Source: Trichosphaerium sp. ATCC 40318
Taxonomy: Eukaryota; Discosea; Flabellinia; Trichosidae
Assembly (NCBI GenBank): GCA_038496445.1
Contig: JALMLS010000231.1
Coordinates: forward strand, 62,001-126,000
Direction of reading: 5' to 3'
DNA: 64,000 nt
The translations under genes and the position numbers were made by a program. Below are positions 1 to 12,049 of the stretch, piece by piece; within the stretch, counting starts at the first letter, position 1, and every line of letters starts with the position of its first letter. The notes under the pieces were generated by a model that did no database searches, was not told where the DNA came from, and was given only the letters and a program-made list of their open reading frames with translations.

Positions 1-3000
1 ATAGAAGATTTTTCTTTCAAAGCGCCATCAAGCTTCTCATCGAAAGCGCGCTACAGAAAAAACATATCAACACTAACATAAACCAAAAAAGTGTTCGGCT
101 ATTTTGTCGTACCTTTTGATCTTCAAGTACTGCTTCTTGACCTGCTTTTAACTTACTAATATCAGAACTACTTGGACGTGTTACAACTGTGTAATCCATT
201 GAATCCAACGCTTTTTGTAACTCGGCATTTTTGCTTCGCAATTGATTGACTAAAAATAGAATAAGTTCAATGACAAACACGTGGTTCAAAAAATCTAAAA
301 AAAAAGTGCAACAAAACCGTACCTTCTTCTGTTAGCTCGCTGTTTTCAACAACAGTAGTGTTAGATACTTCACCACTTGAATGCTCAATATTAATTACAG
401 GAACATCAATTTCTTCAGCTGGTGGTGATGGTAACGAGCGAGAAGATGGTCGAGAGCTTGAACGAGGTGGAAGAGCTAACTTATTATAGTTTTCTCTCTT
501 TGCTTGTAAAGCTTTCTTCAAAACATCTACCTGATCTCGCAACTCGGTAACACGTGTTTCATCCATAGTAAATGATCCTCTAGGTGAAGGAACACGAGAG
601 GATGGTCTAGACCTTTGCAGCTTGACTTTAATTTCGTTATTTTTCCAAGTCAATACTCCTTTCTCTTTTTGTAAAGCATTGACACGCTCTTGAAGTTCTT
701 CAATAATCTTTGACTCTTCACCGCGTTCAACCTTATCCTTATTCTCCTCAAGAATACGCTGACATTCCTTCTGAGCTTCTTCAACCTTTGTATTGGCTTC
801 TTCAATGGTGACAAGGTGTTTTTCAATTGTAGCTTTAGCTTCATCAAGTTTTTCTTCTAGTGACTTTTGTTGATCTTCAAAGTTTGCTTGAGCGACTCGT
901 AACTGCTCTATAACATTCTGCTTCTCCTCAAGATCTTTCTTAAGTTCATTGGTTGTTCCTTGCCCTTCAGCTTCAAGAGTTTTTATACGTTTTCTAAGCT
1001 CTTCAACAACGTCGCCATCTTTACCTTTAGAACGCTCTAGCTTTTCTTTCTCCTTTTGAACTGCAGAAAACTTCCACTGTAACTGTTGAAGTTTATCTTC
1101 AAGCTCCTGAGACATTTATCGTTAGTGCTTGCGACTTGCGAAGAGTATTTTTGCACAGATTTTTCAACAAAAAATCGCTACACCTTGTGGAAGTAATGAA
1201 CTTAAAATGCATATCCACGGGTGATAAACAGCAAAAATTTACATTGCGTGGCTTCTTGCTACGTACTTTTTTCTGTTGTTTTATATTACCAAGATCACGA
1301 CTCTCAATCTTGAGCTGTTTCAACATACGTCTAGTTTAAAAAAAGCAAATAAGTCAAACAAATCAAACAATAATAGATGTTTCAAATATCATTTTGCAAT
1401 GAATCCGTACCTTGCTTTAATACCTCTCCAAAGTGTCTGGGCCCATACAGTACCAGTACACAATTTTTTAAAATATGTACAATGTATCCAAGATCGAACA
1501 GAGCTTTGTAAAACAGTAGCATAATGATCTTTTTTCATTTTCCAAAACTTTCGCTTTGCAATCTCAGAACGCATAACTAAAGAGTTCTAATTTAGTATCA
1601 ATTTAAAAAACAAAATGTAGATAGCGTTATAATCGAAACATACTTGTTTGTACTTGTAGAACACGATAGGAATCAGTCAAATACTGACATCTACAATTCC
1701 ATGTTCTAACCAGTGATTGCAAACGTAGAGATGCATTTGCAGATCTGATACCAACGGCTTCTTTCTTTGCTTTAATCATGCGCCAGACTAAGACGAAAAT
1801 ATTAGATCATCTAATCGTATAGAAAAACACATATCTAAAAGAGTGGCTCATAGAAATAAAACAAGAAATTGTTGCAATAAAAAAAAGAATAAAATAGGAA
1901 ACGTACAAGATTGTATCTTAACAATAGCATTCCCTGTTTTCGTATACGCCTTCACTGCAATCATACGCTTAACATGCTTTTGTATAATAGTAGCACTCTC
2001 ATTAAGCTTTCTCCTCCTTCTTTCTTCTAACCCGGCAAGTATGCCAACCTTTAAGAAGATTTTGGTTATACCATATTGAATAGTCTTTTCATCTTGTTTT
2101 AATACAGCACAAAGACGCTCTGTAGCTTTCTTGTACTCTGTACCAGCACTGAATTTTCGTCTAGCAGGAAGGAGAAGGTTGTACCTGAACAACAGTTAAC
2201 AATACAGCTAGTTTAAGCCATTAAGCTAAGTACCTTTCCCAAAACTCTCTGTAAGGTCTCCTACTAGGAAATCCAGCTCTACAAATACGTATAGCTTCTA
2301 GAACACCGCCACAACGAAGCTAACAAATACATTAATGTTTGTTTGAAGAAGGTGTGTTTGTAAGATAGAACACCATGAAGTTGCAAGCGTACTTGTTGAA
2401 GGACCATTTCTTTCCAGAAAAGAGCTGGTTTTTTCTTCTCATTAGGTTTAATACAACGAACATAATGTGGTGATGTCATATTAATAGTTGCCATAAGACG
2501 TGTCAAAGAAGCCTAAAGGTTATCAACAACAAAAGCTACGATTCTAAAAGTTGAACATACCTTGAACTGGGTACCAATACTAACAAAGCTAGTACCAGAT
2601 TTACCCTTCTGTCTTCCTTTTCCTCTTGGTGTTCTCTTTTTAGCAGGCCTAATAAATGGTTAACGTATGATAGAACAGGAACAAAAGGGCTTGCATCACA
2701 AACGTACTTTTTACCTCTAGGCGAGGTTAGAGCTTTACTAATTGAAGCACGTGCTGTAAATACTTCATTTAAGAAAGGATTTGTAGTCTCGCTTATGGCT
2801 GTTAACTGCTCAGCAACTACAAAGTCTCTGTTCTTGTCCAAGAAACCAATAGAGCTATAAGTGATTTTTCCAGCATAATGAGTAACTGTAAAGTCATTCT
2901 CAGAGTAACGGCCCTTAGCAAAGTAAGGGTTCCTTGCATTATTATTTACAAGTTTCCTACACGTTTTTTAAGTATTAAATCAAAGAGTAAATATCCATAT

Positions 3001-5841
3001 TGTGCGTATCATTCAAGTTAAACATTGCGTTGACTTTTGGCCCAGAAAAACAAAAAATTGGGTGATATTTTGACCGCATGTTTTGTCTTGAATGATACCC
3101 GCAATAAAGACTGTGATGGAACAAAATCTTTCATTGTCTTAAAATAACTTTTGTTTTGACATACCTACAGAACTTTGTATCATCACTGTTAGGGAATTTA
3201 CATTCTTCATTTAATATTGATAAGATACCAAGCTTCTTCTCAATAAGATCCAAGCAAGGTTGATTATCTGGATACTTTACATTAGTTCAAACAAACCAAC
3301 CAAAAAATATAGAAAGTACTTGCCTTTAAACTCAATATACTTCCAATCAATTTTTTCTTTTTTATACTCTTCCTGTTCTGTCTTGAAGATATGCTATTTT
3401 AAAGTGTTAACAAACAATAGAAATAAATGCTGCTTATTTTTTCACGTGACATACTTGATTAAATTGTTGTTGAAGTTTCTCATTCGCCTAGGTGGAGTTT
3501 GTTAAAAAATAAACATTGAAGATTCAAAAAATCTAAAGGAAAACACTCACGTAATTGATACAGAATTGTTCAAAGCTATTTGTTTCAAATGATTCGAAAC
3601 CGTAGATATCCAATACACCAATAATCTTTTGCATCTTTGTAGGGTTATCAATAGAAGCATTAATACGTGTTACAAGCCTATTAATAGAGATTCCATTAGC
3701 ATACTTTTTTTGAGACAAGAACAAAAAAAAAGACAACTAACCAATCAAATAGCCTTGAATATATTGTCATAGCTAAGGAATCCCTTGCTTGTTCTGCACC
3801 TGATTGGGTACGTGGACTCTATAAATAGCGTATGTTAGAATAAAAGAAGAAAAACAACTAGTAACAATACGCACTTCATAAAGCTCTCCTCTGGCTTCTA
3901 TAGTCTTTATCAAGAAGGTTGTACAAATTAGATCAACATCAAGTCCTAGTAAAGCACAAGCAATTGCTAGGGAGTTATGACCCTACAAACAAAGAAATTA
4001 AACAAAGAAACAGTATCAACCATGCTAAGAACTTACCTCTTCTGTTATAATGGCACTATCATTTTCATCATCTTCACCAAATGTGACATTACCAATATGT
4101 AAAATACCTGATACAACACTACATCATTGTTTAGCATGAATCATAAAACAAATATATTGTAATGAAAACAACACGTACCTCCACACATTTTGCAGTTCTT
4201 CACCAGCCACGCCAATTGTAGCGAGTGCGGATTTAGTCTGAGCAAATATTTTTGCATCAGATACGCCTAACATTTTGTGAGACAACAAATGAAGGATGTA
4301 CTTAAAATCGGTCTATAACTAAAGCTCATCAACATGCTTACCAGCTACTTCAATACACCCGCTTTGATCAAGATATGAGTATTCTTCTGGATCTAATAAC
4401 TGTAGTGTATCTTTCTCTTCGTCTGTAGCACCAAAGAGGAGCTAAAAACAGAATTAATTTAGTGCTTCAAAAAAGGAAAAACTAAAATAATTCTCTAGAT
4501 CTACCTGATAAAAAATGTGGTAGTTACGCTCATCTTCAGCTTGGCGAACTATACGCGTTTTTTCGAGCAAATACGTTGATACATTAGCACCAACAATAAC
4601 ACCTTGCTTATCAAATTGAACTTCAATAAATTTACCAAAACGACTAGAATTATCGTTTCTTGTTGTCTTGGCATTTCCAAATGCCTAGTATGACGTGATT
4701 AGCGCTACCAACATAGTACAATATATGCAAGAAGGATTGTTGAAAAAATAAAGGTTACAGCGATCATGACTCAGCACAAAATGAAAGTGTCAAAAAATGA
4801 CATCAAAATGTCATTTTCTCGACATACGAAAAATACGTACTTCAAGGATGGGCGTACTGCCAAGAACCTTATTCTCTATGCTCATCTGACCTTCCTATAT
4901 ATATATTATGGATTGTACATTCCCTAGGTACACGTACTTCGTGATCTGGGTTCATGGCAGCGAAATATTGTAAAATCACCTACAAACATGTTAGGGCAAA
5001 AAACAGTGAAAAAAAAAAGTAGCTCTATTTGGTAATACCTTTGTTGTCTCAGTTTTACCAGCACCAGATTCGCCCGAAACAAGAATAGATTGGTTCCCTA
5101 GAATATATTTAATACCATTTAATAGCAACAGATTTATTACAACGCTCTAAAAGACAAAAGAAGAAAAATGATGGCGTGTCTAAAATAGAAATGATGGAAA
5201 GTACCGAAATTCATCATAGAGCGATAGGCTTGTTCTGCCAGCGCGTATACATGAGGATCTAACTTATCACGTTCTTGACCAACATACGCTTTTATCATCT
5301 GCTCGGAATAGATTGGTAATCGCTGGTAGGGATTTACCTAGTATGCGTAAGTTGTATGGGAAGTACAATGAGGGCTTTAATGTGAAGCTTCGCGAATTCG
5401 TAACACAAAAGAAGTCTCGTTAGTGTAGTTCGCGCAGGTATACTAGCGTGGTAACGTACAGCAATTAATATAGGCCCTGAGAAGGAGTAAATATTGTTAT
5501 GCTGGTATCGTAAGCCCAAGTTGTGTAGTACTGCGGGTTCATGCTAAAGGAGGTAAACGATTGTTACGAAACGTTAAACACGAACCAAAAGTGACAGAGT
5601 AGTCAAATCGTTTGCCCCTTCCAGTATCTTTGGGTTACGCATCCACACTTCATCGCTGGGGACTTCTTTCTCCTTACATAATGTCAGCATGCCAAAATAG
5701 TCAAAAACTGCTACGAACCTCTGTTTCGTCGACTACAACGACTGTAGTTTTATCTTTTATAGTCTTTACAACCGCAGACACATAAAATTCGTCTGGGTCA
5801 GTAATCCAGACTCGAGTGCCCGTCCCTATCTCAGTGGACAT
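1..5841 (-). CDS. Myosin heavy chain, class V-like, 3' end outside window
   Basis: Actin-based ATP-driven motor. The start is the ATG at 5841-5839, giving [16 protein letters not shown]. Reading down the minus strand through many short introns I see [11 protein letters not shown], the P-loop GESGAGKT (about 5090-5044), switch [11 protein letters not shown] (about 4660-4620), the relay [17 protein letters not shown] (about 3620-3550), HYAGKITY (about 2870), a basic loop-2 stretch, HYVRCIKPN (about 2460) and the converter/lever start [16 protein letters not shown] (about 2040). Several IQ-like helices follow (for example [11 protein letters not shown] and [10 protein letters not shown], 1990-1430). 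A long charged coiled coil (1115-620) and a Ser/Pro/Arg-rich segment (600-420) come next, then more helix to about 110. The QRLPIY motif and head-IQ-coil order resemble class V. A dilute-type globular tail would lie beyond the left edge, so the class is an inference; the motor itself is certain. Confidence 0.93.
3003..3103. repeat. MITE-like element with terminal inverted repeats in a myosin intron
   Basis: The left end TGCGTATCATTCAAG (3003-3017) is matched in inverted orientation by 3087-3103, whose reverse complement is TGCGGGTATCATTCAAG. The pair differs only by two extra G. About 70 bp lie between. The element sits wholly in an intron. I see no convincing target-site duplication and no second copy in the window. 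Confidence 0.4.
4794..4817. repeat. Perfect 10-bp hairpin in a myosin intron
   Basis: AAAATGACAT (4794-4803) and ATGTCATTTT (4808-4817) form a perfect stem with a 4-nt loop inside an intron. Function unknown; it may simply be an AT-rich palindrome. Confidence 0.4.
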
Positions 5842-6060
5842 GGTGCTAGTTTGCTAGTATCTCTTTCGGTTATCTGTTTGTTTTTTCTATTTTCTAAAAA
5901 AGGCCATAATCAAGAGGCTACTGCAAACGTAGTTTGTCTGGAATTAGCGTATCCGGATTATACTGGCGGCTTTTTACGCAAAGTCAACAGAATTTCAAAA
6001 AATCCATTGGCACAGTATTGTACAATTTATTGCCATCAACACGCATTAGAGTTGCGCTTA

Positions 6061-8540
6061 TGTCCTCTCTAACGAGTGACGAGGTTAATTTGTTGGTGTT
6101 CCGTTACCTCAAAGAGTCTGGTACGCTACATCCTGCCCTACGCCTCTAATGTTGCCTTCTAAGGGTTTAATCATTCTTCATACACTTTTGGCCATGAATG
6201 TGGACTTCTCAACAATTTAACGCCGCCAATCGAACTAGAACGGGGCAAGTTAATCAGTCTAATACAAAAAGGTATGCTATACTCAGAGATCGAGGAAAGT
6301 GTCGAAAAAGTACGTGAATGGCGTCTGCAAACACGCTCGCGCTTAAACAAGGGTTCAAGAAATTTTTAGGGTAGCTTGAAGGTTGATGGCATGCATGTTG
6401 AGCCAAAACGCACGCCACTGCACAAGGAGAAAGCACATAGAAGCAAACCTCACAGTGGTGCGAAGTCAATTTCAAAAAATTCAGAAACATTGAGGCTAAA
6501 ACGAAGAATTGACGCCTTTGATTAGAACCTGTCGATACTATGGATATTGAAACTGATTCACCAGCAATAGTAGAGCCTGGTAATGTTGCTTTTTTGTCTG
6601 GACATAGTTCTGAGGTACGCTGAATGCATCCTGACATAAATTCCACCATTTTCTTTTATTAGCAGAAGAAACCTAATGAATACTCGATTTATAATTAATT
6701 GTATTAGGTACTCATGTGCTCTTGGAGTGCGGATGATAAATATCTCGCTTCTGGGTATGTTTATGTAGCGTAAAACACATTGATAAAGAATATATCTCGA
6801 TTATTTTTTAATGGTTGTTTTTAGCTCTGGTGACTCCACAGCGCGAATATGGAAGATACCTTCGGATTTATGTTCAAACCCTAAGTCTGCTGGTGTTGTA
6901 TCAAAGCAAGCTTTAGTACTTACTCATCCAAGTAAGCCTACAGCAGTCATCAAAAAAGTGACTACGCTGGACTGGAATGTACGTTTCTTTCCTTTTGAGC
7001 CAAGTCTTGTTTGTATGCTTCTATTGAGTCTAAATGATTCACTTTTGCGTTATAAACGCGGTTGATCACTAAATTAACATATTGTAGAGAGCAGGAACAC
7101 TATTAGCTACAGGAACATATGATGGAGTCGCTCGTGTTTTTGATCCTAATGGAGTTACACGCTGTACTCTTGTAAAGCATGCAAAGCCTATTTTTTCCCT
7201 TAAATGGAGTCCAACAGGTGAATACTTGCTTAGTGCTAGCGCAGATAAGGCAGCAATAGTATGGCAAATACCGTACGTGGTCGTTTGGCTTCAAACACTC
7301 ATGACTTGTTTGCATTGAATTTAATTTTTATCTTTTTTTGGGTGACACACTCGTTGTATCTTACTTTTATGTCTTATAGAAGCGGTAATATAAAGCAAAT
7401 ATTCAAGTTCCATGATGCACCAACATTAGATGTTGATTGGAGGTATACATTTTGTGATTTTTTCTCAACTCCAATGTGACACTCAAATTGCAGAAGTTCT
7501 CTCATTTAAAAACCTAAGTTGTTTCTTGTTAACAATGTGTTGTGTAGGGATTCGAACACATTTGCAAGTTGCTCTTCGGATAAATTAATATATATTTGCA
7601 AGTTAGGCATGGATGAGCCTCTTATGACTTTCAAAGGACACGAAGTAAGTCAATGACATCACATTCGTGTTCAAAAAAAAAAAAGAATTTGGTGTTAGAG
7701 TTCCAAGACTCTCAGAAAAACATCCCTCACCTTTTCTTGTAACTCCAAGTGATGCTAACATATTACCACTTCCAGAATGAAGTTAATGCTGTACGGTGGG
7801 ACCCACGTGGACGTATTCTGGCTTCGTGCTCTGATGATAAAACAGCGAAATTATGGCTAACTGACAGGTATAAAATCCCCTTTTGTTAGTTACCTGCATC
7901 TGATTACTTTACTTAGAAGCGAAGCTTTTGCAACACTACAGGATCATCAGAAGGAAATTTATACTATTCGTTGGAGTCCCGAACCTACTGATGGCGTACG
8001 AATATTGTTGCACTCACTGTTGTATTTTTTTCATTCTGTTGCATAACCTTGTCGTTTGTTTCCGAGTATCTAAATTTTTGTAAAGCTTTTGGCAAGTGCT
8101 TCATTCGACTCTACTGTTCGTCTATGGGATGTAGAAACTCATCAGTGTAGACATACACTTGTCCATGAAGGCACAAAGAATGGGTACAAGATTTACTTTT
8201 TTTTATTAGTATTCTCTGTTCATTTCTCATTACTGATACTTTACCTGTAGAAAAGGTGACCCAGTTTATTCCATATCATTCAGTCCCACAGGAGAGTATA
8301 TCGCTAGTGGCTCATTTTCAGGATGTTTGAATATTTGGTCTGTCAAGGTAGTGATTTTTTTTGTTTTTTTCGGGAATTCTCTTTTTTCTTTTTTTTGTTA
8401 ATGTCGCACAGACTGGTGAACGCGTAAAGACGTATCGTGGTAAAGGTGGTATTTTTGAAGTGTGCTGGAACCACAACGGTAATCAAGTCGCTGCATGTTT
8501 TATGAACAATATAATATCAGTTATTGATTGTAGAATGTAA
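6061..8540 (+). CDS. TBL1: TBL1/TBLR1-like LisH and WD40-repeat protein
   Basis: Homologue of transducin-beta-like 1, the LisH/WD40 exchange factor of nuclear receptor corepressor (NCoR/SMRT-HDAC3) complexes. Exon 1 starts at ATG 6061 and gives [19 protein letters not shown], a LisH motif. Splicing (donor GTACGC near 6120, acceptor near 6162) continues it as [11 protein letters not shown], exactly as in the family. After a short linker ([16 protein letters not shown]) come about eight WD40 blades, for example [71 protein letters not shown] and [16 protein letters not shown]. At least ten short introns break the gene, many with GTACG donors. The stop TAA at 8538-8540 overlaps a polyadenylation-like AATAAA. 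It is divergent from the myosin gene, with about 220 bp between the two start codons. Confidence 0.93.
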
Positions 8541-9116
8541 ATAAAAAGTATTGTATTTTAAAAAAGAATCTTGCCTCGATGCAGTAGCTAGTATGATATA
8601 TCTTTTATCCAAAACTTTATCTGACAGTATGCGCCCGCCATTTGTGGAATTGACTTAGATCGATAAAAAAGAATAGCCAGTCGTCCAATATTTGAGCTCG
8701 TTTGTTCATGTAAAAATGGTTGACAGAAAATGAGAAAGAACTTCTAAAAAACGAAGTTTCCATGCAGTGATTTTGATTGACCCAGCTGTGTCGCCATACA
8801 TTTTCAACAGTTTGTTCTCTGTCATCATATAACATCTCGCACATTGCAGCTATTATTGAAGCTTAACAGTATACCTTCAGCACCAATCGCAGGCAGTTTA
8901 TTTATAAAGCTGCCGTTAATCTGCTCTGATGTTAACAAAGAGTTGCATAAAACGCGAAACAGACTCGGTTTTTTTGGAGGTTTTGCAAACGAACTTCAAT
9001 TAAAAATCACGTGGTGCTGTAAAAAACAGTTTTGTTTTTTTATTGGAGTTGCAGCAATAACAATGAAAGGTTAACTACAAGGCTTGCTTCAGAGGAAAAA
9101 AAAGAAAAGAAAAGAT
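8541..9116. other. Intergenic region with two unproven small ORFs
   Basis: Between the convergent TBL1-like and H3-variant genes. An ATG at 8844 on the minus strand opens 75 codons, and an overlapping divergent plus-strand frame opens at the same place. Neither has recognisable motifs or a clear Kozak or splice context, so I do not call either a gene. Confidence 0.3.
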
Positions 9117-9814
9117 TCAGCGTTGTTTAGGTCTTCCATGCAGTACAACACGTGCAAGACGTAAATGTTTGGGAGTCAGTGTAACAGTTTTATCCACAAC
9201 GGTGAGGTTGTGCGCAACTTCGAAGAACTTGATGAGGTACGCTTCGGATGCTTCTTGTAAAGCTGCCATTGCTGATGCTTGAAAGGCACCTTGAAATCCT
9301 AGATCCTGAGCTATCTCACGAACTAATCTCTGGAAGGGAAGCTTTCTCATCTCAAGGTTTGTAGTTTTGACATATCGTCTGATCTCTCGGAGGGCAACTA
9401 ACAATTTTTTGAGATGGATGTTCCAGAAGGAGCGATAGAGGTACCTGAACCCGGTTTAAATCTAGCTTTAGGTATCTGGGACGTTTTTGTGACAGTTGAA
9501 GCCACTAAAGTCTTTGGAAACCCTTTGTTTGCGTCGTTTATATCCAAATTCGCTAATTTAGCGTTCAGAGTAAACCTATCGTCCTGCGGTTTGTTGTAGA
9601 GCGTTTTCAGTTCATCCTGGATTGTGACATGCACCAAATGGAAGGGACCGTTCTCAGGTGTAGCTATATCGTGTATATCATACTTGTCATCTATTAACAC
9701 ATGCTCAGGTGGGCAGTCAAACGCTTTTGTAATGTCATCAAGTTGTAGCGGCGTAGAAAACGTCAAACTAGTGCTATTAAAAGTTACAGTGTAATCACAC
9801 GTATTGCTTTCCAT
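9117..9814 (-). CDS. cenH3: Histone H3 variant, centromeric (CenH3/CENP-A) type, with novel N-terminal region
   Basis: Two exons, 9814-9445 and 9397-9117, are joined across a 47-nt GT-AG intron. The splice rebuilds the diagnostic [13 protein letters not shown]. The product is 216 residues. From about residue 122 it is a histone-fold H3: [32 protein letters not shown], then a divergent loop 2/alpha3 ending GRPKQR. Loop 1 is the same length as in canonical H3, yet overall divergence and the non-H3 tail point to CenH3. The first about 120 residues are not a Lys/Arg tail: they are mildly acidic, rich in hydrophobic strands ([22 protein letters not shown]), and lack the ARTKQT and ARKS marks. This looks like a folded beta-rich module, possibly ubiquitin- or PB1-like (my inference). 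An H3 variant with another role is possible. Confidence 0.85.
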
Positions 9815-10117
9815 GAATTGCGTTTAAAAAATAGCGCTAAAAAATTAAAAGTGACGACCCAGTATCGTCGCACAAGTGCTCCATATGCCATGCACGTTAA
9901 CGCAGCGAACACCGACTCAAGCTCGACGCGTATATGAAGGAGTGCTGTCATTATTGACTGCCAGAACGTTGCACGTTTGTTTACCTACGTGATGTATGGT
10001 AGGATTCAACACATTTGCAACTAGTCACTGCTTCCTTGAAGCGTAAAAAAAAACAGCAAAAAAAAAAGAGCGTCAAACCACTTCCAGTGGGACACAAGCC
10101 GCGATATAACAACCACC
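9815..10117. other. Divergent promoter region
   Basis: About 300 bp between the start codons of the H3 variant (-) and the NDUFB3-like gene (+). It contains A-rich tracts near 10045-10075. No TATA box or other clear element was identified. Confidence 0.4.
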
Positions 10118-10315
10118 ATGTTTGAACGTTACTGGCGCTACCAAAACCATCCTGATGTACAACTTAAATTCAACCTCAAGACAGTTCTACCTGGATTTCG
10201 GTCAGCCCTTGCTGTATTTGTAGTGTACGTTACTGTCGAGAAGAGCTGGAACTATTTCTATCCAAAACACCACCACGGCCACGACCATCATCAGATAGAG
10301 CATGCCGGTCACTAA
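10118..10315 (+). CDS. NDUFB3: NADH dehydrogenase (complex I) B12 subunit, NDUFB3-like
   Basis: A single-exon 65-residue protein from ATG 10118. NDUFB3 is an accessory, single-span subunit of the membrane arm of mitochondrial complex I. The family pattern is visible: a short N terminus with WRYQNHPDVQ (compare the WRY of other members), then a hydrophobic span preceded by LPGFRSALAVFVVYV, then a polar C terminus. The C terminus is His-rich (HHHGHDHHQIEH), a feature that lies at the N terminus in animals. The length is at the short end for the family. Assignment rests on pattern rather than alignment, so a different small mitochondrial inner-membrane protein is possible. Confidence 0.65.
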   Translation: MFERYWRYQNHPDVQLKFNLKTVLPGFRSALAVFVVYVTVEKSWNYFYPKHHHGHDHHQIEHAGH

Positions 10316-10675
10316 TTTGTACCACCTGGACCCTAAATATTCAAAGTAACGCCAAATACGCGTATTCCTGAACTAATTGAGGGTAGAATTACCTTGATTG
10401 TCTTCATATAAACGCGCGAGGTAGATACTACGACTTGTACTGTTCTTTGTAAAAAAAAAAAATCATAAATTAAAAAGTACTCGAAAACACGCTATGTAAA
10501 GGTTAATTGGCGCTCTGCGTTACGAATGAAGCATCGCGACATTTTTCACACGAAAGAAAAAGGACAACCAGGCGAAAAAAAAAAAGTCTTTTAGGCAAAC
10601 AAAAATCATTGTGCAGTATCTCAAAGACCCGCAAAAAGCGCCATCAGAATAAAGAAATAAAAGGAATAACCACAG
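10316..10675. other. Intergenic region
   Basis: About 360 bp with A-tracts (10450-10460, 10576-10586). No coding potential or RNA gene recognised. Confidence 0.4.
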
Positions 10676-11524
10676 ATGGCAGAGGCAAACCCAGAACAAG
10701 TCCCAGAAACTAAACAGGAAGACACCCCAGTAGTAGAGGAGCAAAAAAACAAAGAAGCAGAAGGGCCAAAAGTTGTTAGAGTTGCTGGTGCAACACCACC
10801 AGTGCGCTACGTTGATAACGTAACAAGGCAATTAAAAGTGAACGAAGAAGTACAATTGAGTGGTCTAGGCATTGGTATGTTAACTTTGCCTTAAATTTAA
10901 TATGGCTACTCGTATGATGTGCTCCAAACCGCATTAATACCAAATTCGCCATTTTCACGCGGTTTCCTTGCACTCAAAGTTCAACACCGCCAAAAATTCC
11001 ATCAAACACGTCAATATCATACTTATACGCTCGTTTTAGCTGTAACAACCGTAGTCACCGCTGCTGAGATGCTTAAAAATCAAGGCGTGGCAGAGATTAA
11101 ATGTATCCTTCCAATTCGCTATTTAATAACGACATACGCTATTTATTTACCTTAACTACGCAGCAATAGAAACATCCATGGCACGAGTACACGAGAGAGC
11201 AGGTCAAAAACCAAAAATTGTCATTACTCTTGTAAAGTCTTCACGATTTGACGAGGTTTATGAAGTAAAACAAGCAATGGTGCGCAAACAACGCTTTTTG
11301 TCAAAAAAAAAAAATTGTTCTACTTTGTTTATATTACTCTACGCTATAGCGTGAGATAAGAACAAAAAGAAAAGCGGTTTTTTCTCAAACAAAGAATTTT
11401 GTTGTTGATTTCATCTACAAACTGCGTTTCTTACACCCTTCAGGCTGAGGAAAATAAGGAGATTAAGGACTTGTTGAAGGCAGGAAGAGATGCAATGCAA
11501 AAGAAAATTGCTACTCCAGAATAA
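10676..11524 (+). CDS. Alba-domain nucleic-acid-binding protein
   Basis: Four exons: 10676-10874, 11040-11102, 11164-11279 and 11444-11524. The spliced protein starts MAEANPEQVPETKQED (acidic tail). It then carries an Alba domain: VRYVDNVTRQL, VQLSGLGIAVTTVV, TAAEMLKNQGVAEIK, IETSMARVHERAG, QKPKIVITLVKSSRFDE. It matches the small plant/protist Alba type (ELSALGMAIATVV...IEITLAKTEKFDEL), which binds RNA or DNA and acts in RNA metabolism or chromatin. The C-terminal helix is charged (AEENKEIKDLLKAG). Introns are phase-consistent; the first is 165 nt and the third uses a GTGCGC donor. Downstream of the NDUFB3-like gene on the same strand; no functional link implied. Confidence 0.85.
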
Positions 11525-12049
11525 ACGAGATAAATATGGCTATAACGTTGGGATATAACAATAACCAACTACATCTCCAAAATTTGAAAGTTTTGAACCA
11601 CCACATGCGCTAGGAAGTCGCGTTGAAAACCAAAAAAAAAACGAAAATAAAAAATTCCTTTAAAACCCCATAAAAACCCACTACTACGCCGGCGTATCTT
11701 GAGGTTTTACATAGTAGTTGAAACTATGTTTTAGTTAAGAACCTCTCGGAGAGTTTGAACAAAAAGTAAAGTTTGACTGTAAAGTGGCCCTTCTTTAGTG
11801 CTACTGCATTGCGTGGTGTAACTTCATCAGTTGGTTTATGTTCTAGAGCGGTTTGCGTATAGTATTTTTGAAAGCTATCTAACAAGCAGGCAAAGATTTC
11901 CGTTTAATTTTAGGACAACACGCTGTTGAGATGTTGATGGATAATTGCTAACAATTGTTGTAATCATTTTAACCGCCTTTGTTGACTTTATATCCATTTG
12001 TACTCACTTAATCAACACGTGAAACAAACCGCATAAACAATCGTTAGAA
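11525..12049. other. Intergenic region
   Basis: About 525 bp with A-rich stretches around 11630-11660. I see no ORF, RNA gene or repeat of note. A CACGTG at about 12017 lies 33 bp before the next start codon. Confidence 0.4.

Noticed and set aside
1843-2079. Plus-strand ORF with hydrophobic segments
   Set aside because: Antisense to conserved myosin lever-arm exons; hydrophobicity mirrors the opposite strand.
7545-7570. tRNA-like T-arm sequence GGGATTCGAAC
   Set aside because: It lies inside a WD40 exon (RDSNTFASC) and no acceptor or anticodon stems surround it.
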